Positions 1 to 14,470 of a stretch of DNA of 64,000 bases are shown piece by piece. Made by a program: the position numbers and the translations under genes. The stretch is from positions 11,836,754 to 11,900,753 of the forward strand of contig JABACO010000003.1 of NCBI GenBank assembly GCA_013339895.1, in the 5' to 3' direction. The DNA is from Ephydatia muelleri (lineage: Eukaryota > Porifera > Demospongiae > Spongillida > Spongillidae). Within the stretch, counting starts at the first letter, position 1, and each line of letters opens with the position of its first letter. Below the pieces are notes generated by a model. It saw nothing but the letters and a program-made list of their open reading frames with translations, did not search any database and was not told where the DNA came from.

Positions 1-46
1 AATACATGAATCACATTATCATAAGACATAGGAACATGTGGAGTGA

Positions 47-48
<2 letters not shown>

Positions 49-112
<64 letters not shown>
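49..112. repeat. poly-C homopolymer of about 64 bp
   Basis: An uninterrupted run of C, the longest of many long C/G runs in the window. It lies in or beyond an intron of the CHK1 gene. The exact length may be affected by sequencing. Confidence 0.95.
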
Positions 113-113
<1 letters not shown>

Positions 114-234
114 AGAAGGAGAGCTACAGATGACCACAGGGGGAAAGGGGAGGGGGGGAGGGGCTACTGATGACCACAGGGGAGGGGCTACAGATTACCA
201 CAGGAAGAGTGGCTAAAGATTATTAGGAACTTAC

Positions 235-3904
<3,670 letters not shown>

Positions 3905-4244
3905 TACCCGCCAAAACCGCGTGACCTCGTCCCTTCTCCGTTTCAGAAAAGCAGTTTGATAATTATCAGTACAGTGTGTAAGTAATACTTTTTTTTGACA
4001 TGTTCAATGTACTATTGTTGGATGGAGATAGGCAAGCTACCAGGTATGCTTGAAGCACATGCAGTAATGCACTACTCTTGATCCTCGTCCCCTGCCCAAT
4101 AACACCAATCTTATCCTCCTCCCCACCCCTCGATAACACTTATACTAGCTCCTCCCCCAGATCCTCTCATTTCTCAAACTGAACATCACGACAAAATTTG
4201 ATAAAAATTTAATGAAATACATTGTGTCCAGATGGGTGTGGCAC

Positions 4245-5707
4245 TCACACCTCCTCCTCCTCTTCCTCCCCCCCTCTCAATCCCCACTCAGTGAACTTGG
4301 CGTGGGCGTACTGGATCACAATCATGCTGCATCCAGTTGCGATGAAGCTCCTGGTGAGCCCGGGTACCACACCTCGGTACAGTCCAAAGAACCCTCTCTC
4401 CGCCAACACCTTCCTCATCCTGGTCACCACGGAGACCTCGGGCCCGTAGTGCCCCTGCACCTGCGACTTCATGTACTCCAGCGGCCACACCGCCAACCAA
4501 GCCATCACTCCGGCCATGCCTCCCGAAAAGAACGGACCAATCAGAGGGACGGTGAAGGCCCCGGGAATGTGGCGCCGCCCCGAGTCGAGAGTCACGAAGA
4601 AGACGGTGAGTAGCCCGATGGACCTGCTGCACGTGACCCCGCAGCCTTTGAACAGCTCCCTGACCAGCCAACCCTGCTGGGTCTGCCTGTTCACCTTGAT
4701 GTACTCCATGGGCGTCTCTATGAGCCCCCTGGCCAGTCCGGAGCACATCCCGCCCACGATCACCCGCACCTGGACCCCACCGGTCAGCGGGAGGACGTAG
4801 GTCCCCAGGGGGCCGTTCAGGTGGGTGTAAGCGGACTCGTAGGCGGCAAATTGCGCCGATCTGAACATGGCCGATCCGCAGAGCGCCGGGATGCAACCCC
4901 GGTAGAGACCGACCACACCTTGGTCCCTGAGGGTGCGGAGGAAGGCAGGGAACATGCGGGAGTCTTCGAACCCGCGCTGGGCCTGCATCTTGGTCTTGAT
5001 GGTGTCCCAGGGGTGACCCACGGCGACGCTGGTGGCACCGTATAGGGCTCCTGTGGTTAGGCCTGGGGAGGGATGAGGGAGGGGAGGGAGGGGAAGGAGG
5101 AAGGGAGGAGGGAAGGCGGTAGGGGAAGGGAGGGGACGGGAGAGAGGGGATGGGAGAGAGGGGAAGGAGGGAGGTAGGGGAAGGGGAGGTAGGGGAAGGG
5201 GAGGGAGGGGAAGGGGAGAGAGGGGAGGGAAGCAGGAGGGAAGGAGGTAGGGGAAGGGAGGGGATGGGAGGGAGGGAAGTTACGATACAGCAAGAGCGAT
5301 GCACCACTGTGACATTGGGTTTTTTTTAATACATACAAAACAAGTGCGAGCGTGCATGCATAACGTACAGTGACTTATGTGTGGACGAGACAGAGAGGAA
5401 AGTGGAGACGTGATATCATTGTAATACCAAGTGAGCGACTTCCCCACACGGTTCTGTACGATGATTAGTACTAGGCCACATACAGGTGTTATCTATATGT
5501 GTGAAGTGCGTGCTTGTGTGTGGAGCGGTAAAATCGGTAATGAAAGTTCGCTCCCGGCTAGGAAACTGACCGATGGAAGTAGAATACGCTTTTAAAGAAT
5601 TACACGAAACATGGTGTACGCTGGAATACTGTTGTATTTATTGATACGGTGAGCTCACCGAACACTCCATCCTTCCACCAACTGGTGCGCCTTTCGTTAT
5701 GCGCCAT
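4245..5707 (-). CDS. Mitochondrial carrier family (SLC25) protein
   Basis: There are two exons, 5659-5707 (ATG at 5707) and 4245-5050. They join in phase to give 284 residues, the usual length for an inner-membrane SLC25 carrier. All three carrier signatures are present: HPWDTIK near residue 30, TPMEYIK near 130 and WPLEYMK near 206, each followed by a RG/KG element (GLYRGCIPAL, LFKGCGVTCSR, GLYRGVVPGL). Known carriers move small metabolites across the mitochondrial inner membrane. PME and PLE in repeats 2 and 3 are typical, but I cannot assign the substrate. The C-terminus is a short acidic tail (run of E). An ATTAAA motif about 30 bp past the stop (minus 4213-4208) could serve polyadenylation. 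The intron ends in a 200-bp pyrimidine-rich tract on the coding strand. Confidence 0.9.
5063..5283. repeat. Purine-rich low-complexity tract (pyrimidine-rich on minus)
   Basis: Irregular repeats of GGGGAAGGGAGGG. On the coding (minus) strand of the carrier gene this is a very long pyrimidine tract that ends about a dozen bases before the acceptor of its second exon. Confidence 0.9.
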
Positions 5708-5858
5708 CACGTTTGCAGCTAGCTCAGCCTGGCTCAGCCTGGCTACGGCCCCCACTAAACTAATTAACAGGTGAGACTTCTTGAAAGAAAGGAGAGGGGA
5801 GGGCGCGGCCAAGCCACACCCACTATCACCTTTAAATATTCACCTCTTTTTAATAATT

Positions 5859-6090
5859 GGGATCGTTTAAAGGCGCATACATAATAAAATTTCCAGTACG
5901 TGCAATAAAAATGTAACGCTGCGTTGAAATGCATGGCTAATTAAAAATTCAGAGACTTACAACTCCATGAGGGATACTCCAATTCTCAGTGCGTAAGAAG
6001 CAATGTGTAGAGGACATTTCAAACTTCCAGAATATAAAAAAAGTGAAATGTTGAAAAAAAAAACATGCTTTAGGTCCCTTTTCGCGTAAC
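5859..6090. mobile_element. MITE-like element, TTAGGTCCC family, copy 1
   Basis: This region is a reverse-complement match to 37201-37431. They share the core around CAGTGCGTAAGAAGCAATGT and the terminal TTAGGTCCCTTTTCGC. The other end begins GGGATCGTTT, matching the far end of the second copy. It has no coding capacity. It lies between the carrier and methyltransferase genes. Confidence 0.7.
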
Positions 6091-7667
6091 AATAAATATA
6101 ACAGAATTCCAGGTCTAGTTAAAATTCCTACCACGTCACCACCACAACATACACATGTACATCTACATGAACTACAAAGGCACTTCCTTTCGAACGGAAT
6201 CATGGATAGTCACATGTCACACACCAGTACAGGCACAAGTTGATGTCTCTTATCCTCTGGCCTGCAGTGCATTAGAGCAGGTTACTGTGCGGCTTAACTC
6301 ATCTGCTCACATCATGCATAAATACTTATGCATTGAAAATCATCAGGTACACTTATCACGTAGGAAAAGTAGCTACAGGTTCCAAGAGGCCTACAGACCA
6401 ATAAATCATGCAAAATTGAAATGTAGAAAGAATGGACATGCAATCGAAGCAATGTGCAACCCATTTACGGTATGTCACATTTCATCGTATTACAACACAC
6501 TTGTGTAAGTAAGCAATTCGAGCATTGCATGCGTGTGGATATATATTCTGCTTGAGCGCATTCGGAACTACAAATTTAGTATAGGTGATTTAAAACCAGA
6601 TGCGTAAATCCACACAAGATCGATCGAAAGTGGATTCGTGCTTTCATTTACATGTATATTATTTCTCAGTTCTGGTTTACCTATCTTGTGCCTCGTAGTT
6701 ACACTTTGTCCATGAGTCCAAATCCAGCTGTGGTGCGCGTTGTTCAAAAGTATGGTTCAGCAAAAATTACGACACATATTTTGTGCGCCCCCACGAGAAA
6801 GAAAAAGATATGATGGATTGAAAAAGGGGGCGTAGGGGGTGGTACCCCCTGCTAAAATTGAATTTTAAAATATTTAAAGCGAATTCATGTGTTTTTTATC
6901 TTTCTTCTTTCACTTCGAATTCACGCGGGAGTTGCATGAATCTATTTCTCTCAGCAAAAGGATTTCACTGATATCCCCACGCAATCGCTAGACACTCACA
7001 AACTCGGCAGCAAACGATTTTAACATTTAACCCCCTAGTGGCAGCTTTAATAATTAACCATCGATTGAACGTCGTACTTGAATATGGATTGTGATAGGTG
7101 TGGCAAGCTAGCGCTTAAAAAGCAAGGAATTCGTTAACGTGCAACGGCACTATGAATCCGATTTGTGCAAAAGGAATTTACCGCAGCGGTTAACCAGCAT
7201 CAAATGCAGGAATCGGAGCACCCTGCAGATAAAAGGCAGCGACTCCTGTGCACGAGCGCAGCAAGTGCGGCTTGTAGTACGACTACAGGGATACCCGTTG
7301 GCGTTGCACTGCATGAATCCATTGCCATAGCGTGCGTCCCTAGTGTATCAGATCAAAACCAGTTGTTGCCTAAGCCGTTATGTCTGGGGTATTTGCCTGA
7401 TGTACCTGCACCGTTCGTTCACAACTGGGCATTTGCAGCTCATGGAGTGCAGAATTTATGTATTCATTGTTACTTCAGTGCTAATTGTGGTTACGCGTAA
7501 GTGAGAAAGGGGCGTAGGGGGTGGCGGTACCCTCATTAAGAAATCTGATGACGGATGTTTAAGAAATATTTTTTGCCCTCCCCCCCCCTCGCCCCCACCC
7601 CCACTCATAACGTAAGGGATAATGCTTACGTATGAGACTGGGAACGAGACTAGTCCGATCCATGTTA
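6091..7667. other. Mostly non-genic stretch with one unassigned ORF
   Basis: No recognisable gene. An open frame at 7165-7500 (+) encodes 111 residues with no motif I know and ends near a donor-like CGC/GTAAGT. A GGGGGCGTAGGGGGTGG segment near 6823 recurs near 7509. The ORF could be an exon or part of a decayed transposon. The rest appears featureless. Confidence 0.4.
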
Positions 7668-8051
7668 GTTGGGCGTGGCCCGACCGTCAATGACAATCGG
7701 CCATGAATAAGATCGCGTTAGCCCAGGAATTATTAACATGTACAGATAGCTTAGTAAAAATGCAACCGTCGTGCAGCTATCTGCTGGATCCCACCTCTTC
7801 TTTCATGATTGCCCAACCACAACGATTGAATAGTACCGTTCTTTGTTTCAGATGTTCGTCAAACGCCACTGGCAAGCAGCGCCGGGGCGTGGGAGAAAGG
7901 AAAAAATGTGCATGCCTTCAACTAGAGCCACAGCTACTTCAAGTTGTTGCCTCGGTTACACCTCTGCAGACAATGAATAAACACTTACACTAATTGATTA
8001 GGTGAGAATTGCCCGATTCTGCATCGCACGCTAAGGTCGGGCACGCCCAAC
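7668..8051. mobile_element. Small TIR element (384 bp) with TA target duplication
   Basis: The left end GTTGGGCGTGGCCCGACC is matched by the inverted right end (GTTGGGCGTGCCCGACC read on the minus strand). Both ends are flanked by TA. A 96-codon open frame (7703-7993, +) lies inside but has no recognisable domain. It is probably a non-autonomous DNA transposon. Confidence 0.6.
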
Positions 8052-8218
8052 TAGGAACAATATGAAGCAGAAAAGCTTATTTATCATACGCCAATTCTAA
8101 TATTAAATCTTTGGAATAGAATCCAGTCAAAGTCTAGCTCACACCGCGCAAATAGTATCAAATGCATGCTCATAGGCTATAGGAAAAAGATGTTCAAAAA
8201 AGATTCAGTAGTAATCTG

Positions 8219-8354
8219 GTCTCGTACCCAGACCCAGGTCTCAACACCGCTCCGTATCACTTCGACCTCTTCTTTTGAACTCGCTGTTGCGGCCGCTTTC
8301 CACCTAGCCATCCGCAACTCTTGGGTACCTGGGTTTGGGTACGAGTGACGAGAC
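8219..8354. mobile_element. Short inverted-repeat element containing an NNMT-like fragment
   Basis: The ends are imperfect inverted repeats: GTCTCGTACCCAGACCCAGG at the left, and its complement with TTTGGG and a small duplication at the right. The same ACCCAGACCCA motif forms the ends of the element at 39513-41097. Inside, 8260-8280 is identical over 21 bp to 8924-8944 in the methyltransferase gene just downstream. Confidence 0.55.
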
Positions 8355-8489
8355 TAGCATAGAACAGCATCATTAATTAAGTACTTTGACAGACGTGCTT
8401 AATTGCTATCGCATATAAATACGTTATCATTTTATGCACTCTAACCGATACTACTGACGAGCAAACTCCAATATGTCCGCTCTGAACGT

Positions 8490-9287
8490 TTAAATATTTT
8501 TCTGTCCGATGATCATGAGAATGTGGTCCTTGTAGCCTGCACTGGCCTCGTTATCTTCGACGTATTCGTACACCAGCGTTGTAGACATGCCCGCCAAACG
8601 CAACGCCTCAATGACGCCATCTTTGGTCACGTGCAGTCGCTTAGCGTATGTAGTGTCACCAACTATGTACGTGTCTTGAATTGAACTCTCCGTCGTGTCC
8701 ACGCCCATTTCGAGGTGAAGAAAACCTCTGTCGTTGACCAAGCCCGATAGCTTCCTCACCGCGACGGTAAATGCGTCGTACGAGGGACACAGGTCCATGC
8801 ACCCGACACAATGAACAACATCGTATGGGCCTTCGTAGCCACGCTCTATCACTTCGGTGCTCTCTGTTAAAATGTCACAAAAGACGGTGGCCTTAAACAC
8901 ACTGCGCATGTGCCTCTCTTTCGCTTCGACCTCTTCTTTTGAACCCGCCTTTCCTTCGAGTTGCAGGCTAACTCTGACGTATTCTTTCCAGTTGAACGCA
9001 GTGGGGTCGTTTCTAATCCAACTTTGCACCTCGTCTCTGCTGCTCTTGGCGTAGTCGGCGTGAACATACTCCTTGGCCTTTTCGGCGGCAAAAATAAAAG
9101 GTTCAATGGAGGGACCTCCTGCGTAGTTGAGAACGGAGAGGCTGGCTTGCGGGAACCGTGAGTAGAACTCCAATAACTGCTTCATCATACCTTCGAAGCC
9201 ATTTGGAGTGCTGTAGTAGTGTTCCAAATAGTACCTAGCGTCGAAGTTATCATACTTGATTTTCTCGGGGTCAACGTCTTGTGTCAT
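8490..9287 (-). CDS. NNMT/PNMT/TEMT-family S-adenosylmethionine methyltransferase
   Basis: A single exon encodes 265 residues, the size of nicotinamide N-methyltransferase (about 264). The start is taken at the ATG at 9287, beginning MTQDVDPEKI; upstream in-frame codons are not ATG. Family landmarks in order are FDARYYLEHYY (residues 15-25), an SAM-binding stretch with YAGGPSIEPF (55-64), HADY (77-80), WIRNDPTAFNW (90-100), and FCDIL followed by a VHCVGCMDLCP segment. Members transfer methyl from SAM to small amines (nicotinamide, phenylethanolamine, thioethers, indolethylamine) in the cytosol. The substrate cannot be told from sequence. The absence of introns contrasts with most neighbours and could reflect retroposition or simply a short gene. 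Confidence 0.88.
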   Translation of the reverse strand: MTQDVDPEKIKYDNFDARYYLEHYYSTPNGFEGMMKQLLEFYSRFPQASLSVLNYAGGPSIEPFIFAAEKAKEYVHADYAKSSRDEVQSWIRNDPTAFNWKEYVRVSLQLEGKAGSKEEVEAKERHMRSVFKATVFCDILTESTEVIERGYEGPYDVVHCVGCMDLCPSYDAFTVAVRKLSGLVNDRGFLHLEMGVDTTESSIQDTYIVGDTTYAKRLHVTKDGVIEALRLAGMSTTLVYEYVEDNEASAGYKDHILMIIGQKNI

Positions 9288-9492
9288 TTTTAGGGGCGTA
9301 TACGTGTACGTCAGTTGCACGCCTTAAATTAAAATTGTCCACACAAAAAGTAATAATTTGAGGGCGGGGCTGTCAAATGGAATGTTATAGGACTAATTCA
9401 GCAAAGCTATAGAAACTGGTCGGCCCAAAACATGTCCTTGCCAAGTAAAACACTAGAAGCCATGGCACATTCATACATGCATGCACGTTGAA

Positions 9493-9494
<2 letters not shown>

Positions 9495-9525
<31 letters not shown>
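9495..9525. repeat. poly-C run of 31 bp
   Basis: Homopolymer about 200 bp upstream of the methyltransferase start. Confidence 0.95.
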
Positions 9526-9818
9526 TATGCACAATGATATGACACTGGTCAAAGAGAGGGAGTGTGACCTTTGTTCAAGATATGTTAAACTATGCAATTC
9601 ACAACGCCATCATTTGTATGTACAGTATTGTTTCCAAACTTCAATTTGTTATGCCAAATTTTGTCATGTAATCTGTGCACAGTGCTCATGTAAACGGACA
9701 AGGGCTGTGTGGCTCTACAATGACAATTGTGTTAGTTACTAAACTCTGACAAAGCTCAACATGAATGGATAGGACATTCTTTCACTACTTGATAGCAACC
9801 TCATGTGAGGTTCAGCAA

Positions 9819-9925
9819 AGTGAGGGGAGATGGGAGGAGAGAGGGGAGATGGGAGGAGAGAGGGGAGATGGAGGAGAGAGGGGAGATGGAGGAGAGAGGG
9901 GAGAAGGAAGGAGACGGGAGAGTGG
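9819..9925. repeat. Purine-rich minisatellite (GGGAGATGGAGGAGAGAG type)
   Basis: About five units of 17-19 bp with the core GGAGAGAGGGGAGATGG. Confidence 0.85.
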
Positions 9926-10062
9926 AAAGTGGGATATATATATAAATAAAAGGATAGCTGAAAGCAAAGAGTGGGTATGATAAAGGACAGCAGGAGAGTG
10001 GTGTGGGCACCAACAGATTAGTGTAAAATAAGAATGAGAAGTAGAAATAAATTCATCAGGAG

Positions 10063-10146
10063 GCCGGGGGGTGGGGGGGGGGGTGGGTGTGGGGGGTGGG
10101 GTGGGGTGTGGGGGGTGGGGGGTGTGTGGGGGGGTGGGGTGGGGTG
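10063..10146. repeat. G/T-rich low-complexity tract
   Basis: Runs of GGGGTG and GGGGTGTGGGG over about 85 bp. The G-run pattern could form quadruplexes. Confidence 0.85.
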
Positions 10147-10519
10147 TTGAATACCATGACTAATCCTGTGTAGTGCATGTAAACACTTTTATCTTGGCTG
10201 CTTTTGGATTGAGATGATATTAACCAAATGATGCATACATAGGAGTGATAACTGCAGTCCACAGTCCTACTAGTACACAGTTCAGAGCTGGATATTATAC
10301 TAGTATGGTACACAGTTTCACACAATTGTGGCAACCACTTCATGTAGTTTTAATTCAGTATCACTGGGTGTCCTATAATAATCAACACCATCAAAATAAC
10401 TTTATTTTTGTAACTGCTAGTTAGGTTGTTTGGAATACGATTGATCTACCAGTTATGTATCTTGAATTATGAGAAACTGTGTGTAATCTGGTCATTTGAA
10501 TTTCTTAACTAGTTGGTCA

Positions 10520-10657
10520 TGCCGTATGGCTAAATAAGAATTCAGTGCCATACAACTCCATGACAGATAGTCTGATCTACAGTGCATAAGAAGCAATCTA
10601 GAATATAATAAAATTTACAAACATGAGCTAAGGTCCCATTTTGCGGAAACTATTCCA
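10520..10657. mobile_element. MITE-like element, TTAGGTCCC family, truncated copy
   Basis: Matches the 5859-6090 element from its ATGGCTAA segment through ACAACTCCATGA and GCATAAGAAGCAAT to the terminal AAGGTCCCATTTTGCGGAAAC. The left part is not clearly present. Confidence 0.6.
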
Positions 10658-11038
10658 ATTACAAGCTTATAACTAGAATCATATATACATGAAACCCAGA
10701 GACATGTAGCCAAAAATAGAACAACAGAAAAGACACTCTTCCCTCGCAAGGCAGACAGGGCTAGGTCACAAGTGAGATTAACGTCACTCAACGACTTATA
10801 CCTCAGCAAAAGTTCAAAGTTTGAGCGGCATCAAAACTGACACAGTGCATTGTTGTCATGACATCATGGATATAAACACTTTGTTATGCAATTTGACTTA
10901 AGGTGAAAAGGGGGTATCAGATTTCAACAAAGGGAGAAGAGGTGTGGTCGCCTTGTGATTGGTTGCCACCTGATCTCTCAGATCAGAGGTTGTCATGAAG
11001 ATTTCATGTACTGTTGCAAGCTGGAGCCACGAGGAGTG

Positions 11039-11130
11039 CTGTGTGTGTGTTGTGTGTGTGCGTGTGTGCTTGTGTGTGTGTGTGCTTGTGTGTGTGTGTG
11101 CGTGTGTGTGTGTGTGTGTGATGTGTGTGG
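11039..11130. repeat. (TG)n microsatellite with interruptions
   Basis: GTGTGTGTG with CTTG and CG interruptions. Confidence 0.9.
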
Positions 11131-11384
11131 CAACTGTGAATGGGAGTTTACCAAGCCACACCCACCCTCCACTTTATTGTGCACTCTCCCCCTCCCCCTG
11201 CACAAAGCAACAAACCACTCTCTTCCACAGCCCTGATTCTTGGAATATTCCTTTCTCGAAGGACTTGGCATACATCCCTGCCAGAGGTACTCCAAATTTG
11301 AGGCATTGACCCTGTTACAGAAATTAACTCATACAATACACATGAAACCACAGCAGAAATAAAAACAAAAGATGATGTGTGTGG

Positions 11385-11560
11385 ATGGAAGTGGATGGAT
11401 TGAGAAGGTAAGAGGGTTGATGGATTGAGAAGGTATGAGGGTCAATGGATTGAGAAGGCATGAGGGTTGATGGATTGAGAAAGCATGAGAGTTGATGGAT
11501 TGAGAAAGCATGAGGATGGATGGGTTGAGAAGGCATGAAGATGGATGGGTTGGAAGAGGC
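11385..11560. repeat. 25-bp minisatellite, about six copies
   Basis: The unit has the core GATGGATTGAGAAGGCATGA with point differences between copies. Confidence 0.88.
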
Positions 11561-13339
11561 CAGCCTTACCTGTGCTACAAAGAACACTGGACCATGTCAG
11601 AGGATTAGTACCTTCTCGCTTCCCCCTCCCTCCACAACACAGCACTCACTCCATCTCCCAACATGACACGCACTTATGCCAGCACTGCCTTTCCTTCATC
11701 CAGCTGTTCCTAGGCTTCATGATGTAATCACATGCACACTTAACAATTGTGTGATGATGTGGCTGATGGTATGGCAATGTGGGTTACCTCATATTCATTT
11801 AGATGGTGTAACCAACTAATGTTCACACATGGTACCAGTAATGAGAGGTATTCATTTGGTGAAACACCACAAAAAATAATTATGACAAAGCAGGAAAGAA
11901 ATAGTACTCCAACATGGTTTGAAAAATGGTATGCAGTAGATTAATTATGGAGACACATCTGAACCCCACCTGCCTTGCCATTTCATTTAAAAACGAGTCA
12001 TTGTATTTAAATACAAGTCATTTTATTTATACGAGTGGTGCTATTTAGTTAGCCATATTAGTAGTCCATTTCAATGTCACCCACTTTTCTCTAAGGCAAT
12101 TTCTACTCACCCCACATATTACTTCACTTCTAAAAGTCACTTATCAAATAAGCTTTATCAATATATTATTTGCAAAGATTGTTTCTTCATACAACATACA
12201 TGTGAACTTTGTACAGCAACACACAGTGACTACACCACAATTAAACAGCAATTGCATTGTAGTTTCTGTGGTCCAGAAACAATCTGTATCTTTGTCATGA
12301 ATTTCTCCCAGAGTGTGTCCTTGTCTTTCCATGCTTCTGGATTGATCTCTTTTATGAAGTCCAAGATATTTTATACTCCTCACTGTCAAATGTAGCAATG
12401 TGCATCTGATGATAATCAACTTCATCAGGACCGAGTAAGATCCAGAAGGCCATCCAGAATATTTGTAAACGATCAAGCTAAGCTTCTCCTGAGTGCACTG
12501 TACATACAGCTGTCATACTACTGTACACGAGGTGGATAGTCCAATGGTACATTTTGTCAACAGTCAACTGGCCGAAGTTGCTGGGATGATCACATAAGAC
12601 TTAGTCTGATTTCTAGGAAGCGTCTAAAGGCTACAAATATCACTAATACCAGCTTACATTTACCTGCTCAGCTATCAAAGCTGCGTGTTTTCATAAACAA
12701 TGTTAACCTCTTAATTAGTACAAAAATGACTCTCTCCCCTCAGTATGGATTGCAAGTAATTTATAACTTTTTAACTCCCTTTTTCTGACCATTGTCAATC
12801 TAAACAACAAAACGACAATTCATGCATTCTTGTAATTGTTCATATCATAAAGTTTTCAACTGCAAGCCTTCTGAAGTTAGCATCGCCATTTGGTGACTCT
12901 AAGTTTGATCGTCACCAAATGGTGACAATATGCAAATTAACAACTTCCCTGATGAAACAATCACACCAAAGATGCACCTACTCATACACTGCAATGGATC
13001 AGAAGATATAAGTTTGGTATCTTAGGCAGAATGTATACACCAACATTTTAGCAGGTTATCAACAACCTATTGCTCTATCCGAAACAAGACTGACAGGCTA
13101 AAGTGCATTATCAAGGTGCATTGCTCCTGCATGACAACATATGTGCTCAGCACGACAAAAACGCAATTCCTAACAAGCTACTACCCACAAGTCCAGTGTC
13201 TATGCTATCATTAAAAACATTATTTATCGCCAAGCAATCGTTATACACTACACTATTGTTAGCATTTATCGTATAAACAAAGTGACAAAAACAGTGGGCA
13301 TTTATGACACCTGAGTCGCATCTCATTTTTATATGTCGA

Positions 13340-14470
13340 CCATGGTATAAAGATGGATGGCTGTATACACTGATATTGCTAAGGCCTTTGACTCTGTGTC
13401 CCATTTGAATTCATTGCTCAGAGTGGAGGCCCACAGCTTCACTTAAGTGTATTTAGCCTTCTTGAAAATGTGTGTATATATAGGTACAGATCTTTCTCCT
13501 ATATCGGTGGAGTACCTCAAGGATGTGTTCTTGACCCTTTATAGTTTCTGTTATAATAATTAAAATGTGTTATCTCCTGCAGGCATTGAAATCTTTGCTG
13601 GTGACCCTAAATGTATCTCGCTTCTGAAGATCATCACACTATACCACTGGAACAATCTTTGCTCCTGGCCCCAGTCTTGGCAACTTACTGTTGGTTTTAA
13701 TAAGTGTTCAGTGACATCTGTTTGCTCTCAAAATATAGTGTACTTACTTTCTGGATTTCCCGGAATTCCCTTGTATATAATTTGCATCATCAATAAGAGA
13801 TTCTGATGTCAAACCTAGGTCACACTGTTTCCAGTATTGCTGCCATGGCATTTAACATTATTAAAAGGTTTTCAGATGTGCTTCTCTGGCTTGTGCATTT
13901 GTACAACATATACATGCGACCGCTTCTGGAAAGTAGTACTCAAGTTACGGAACCCATGGCTCCATGTACAAACATATTCAATGTATTGAACAGTTTCAAC
14001 GATTATTTAACTCGAGCCGTATATACAAGTGTGTCGGTATGCCACACATGGATTGTGGTAGCCGCCTTGCTAACATGGGTCTACAGTCCTGGAGTGCTTT
14101 TCGAACTTATCATGCTAGATAATAGTCACAGTGAGTCGGGTTGATCTTCCTTTTGAGAGTTTTTTTTTCCACAAGGCAGCCAGGCTAGTACTCCATCCAT
14201 GATCATTCTTGCACTTGTGTAACTGCGATCGAGGTGCTTAGGTACTAGCTTGTCATTCATTCTGTTCCAATTCGTGTATGGTTGTCTCAAGATGTGTCTC
14301 CTCGATCCTTAAACATTGCAGTTTTCTGTCTTGACTCTGCACAGTTGACCTTAAGTCCGTTTGTAAACTGTACACCTTATCATAGGCAGTTTGTAAATGC
14401 CATTTCTTGCCTTAGAATGTGTATGTTTTGTTATTTGTTATTTTTATCTGTATATTTCAAATCAAATCAA
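13340..14470 (+). mobile_element. Decayed non-LTR retrotransposon (Jockey/CR1-like RT fragment)
   Basis: Broken frames carry reverse-transcriptase signatures in order: DIAKAFDSVSH (motif A type) near 13360, YIGGVPQGCVLDPL (motif B type) near 13500, then a WQLTVGFNKC segment and a C-terminal part with RPLLE and VDLPFESFF that resembles the tail of Jockey-superfamily LINEs. Stops and frameshifts are frequent, so it is dead. No endonuclease or ORF1 is visible, so it is 5'-truncated. Confidence 0.72.

Larger units (their letters stand above)
9526..13339. other. Intergenic stretch without a supported gene
   Basis: I see only simple repeats (listed separately), one MITE copy near 10.5 kb and AT-rich unique sequence. 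Open frames here are short or repeat-driven. A 110-codon minus-strand frame at 12144-12476 has no recognisable domain. Confidence 0.5.

Noticed and set aside
4288..5307. A 339-codon minus-strand frame over the carrier gene
   Set aside because: It is a Pro/Ser/Arg-rich shadow of the carrier exon in another frame, extended by a pyrimidine repeat.
12144..12476. A 110-codon minus-strand ORF
   Set aside because: No domain, no splice or promoter support and AT-rich composition; probably chance.
12885..12930. Short inverted repeat around CATTTGGTGA
   Set aside because: Arms of about 14 bp without flanking duplication or copies; too small to call an element.
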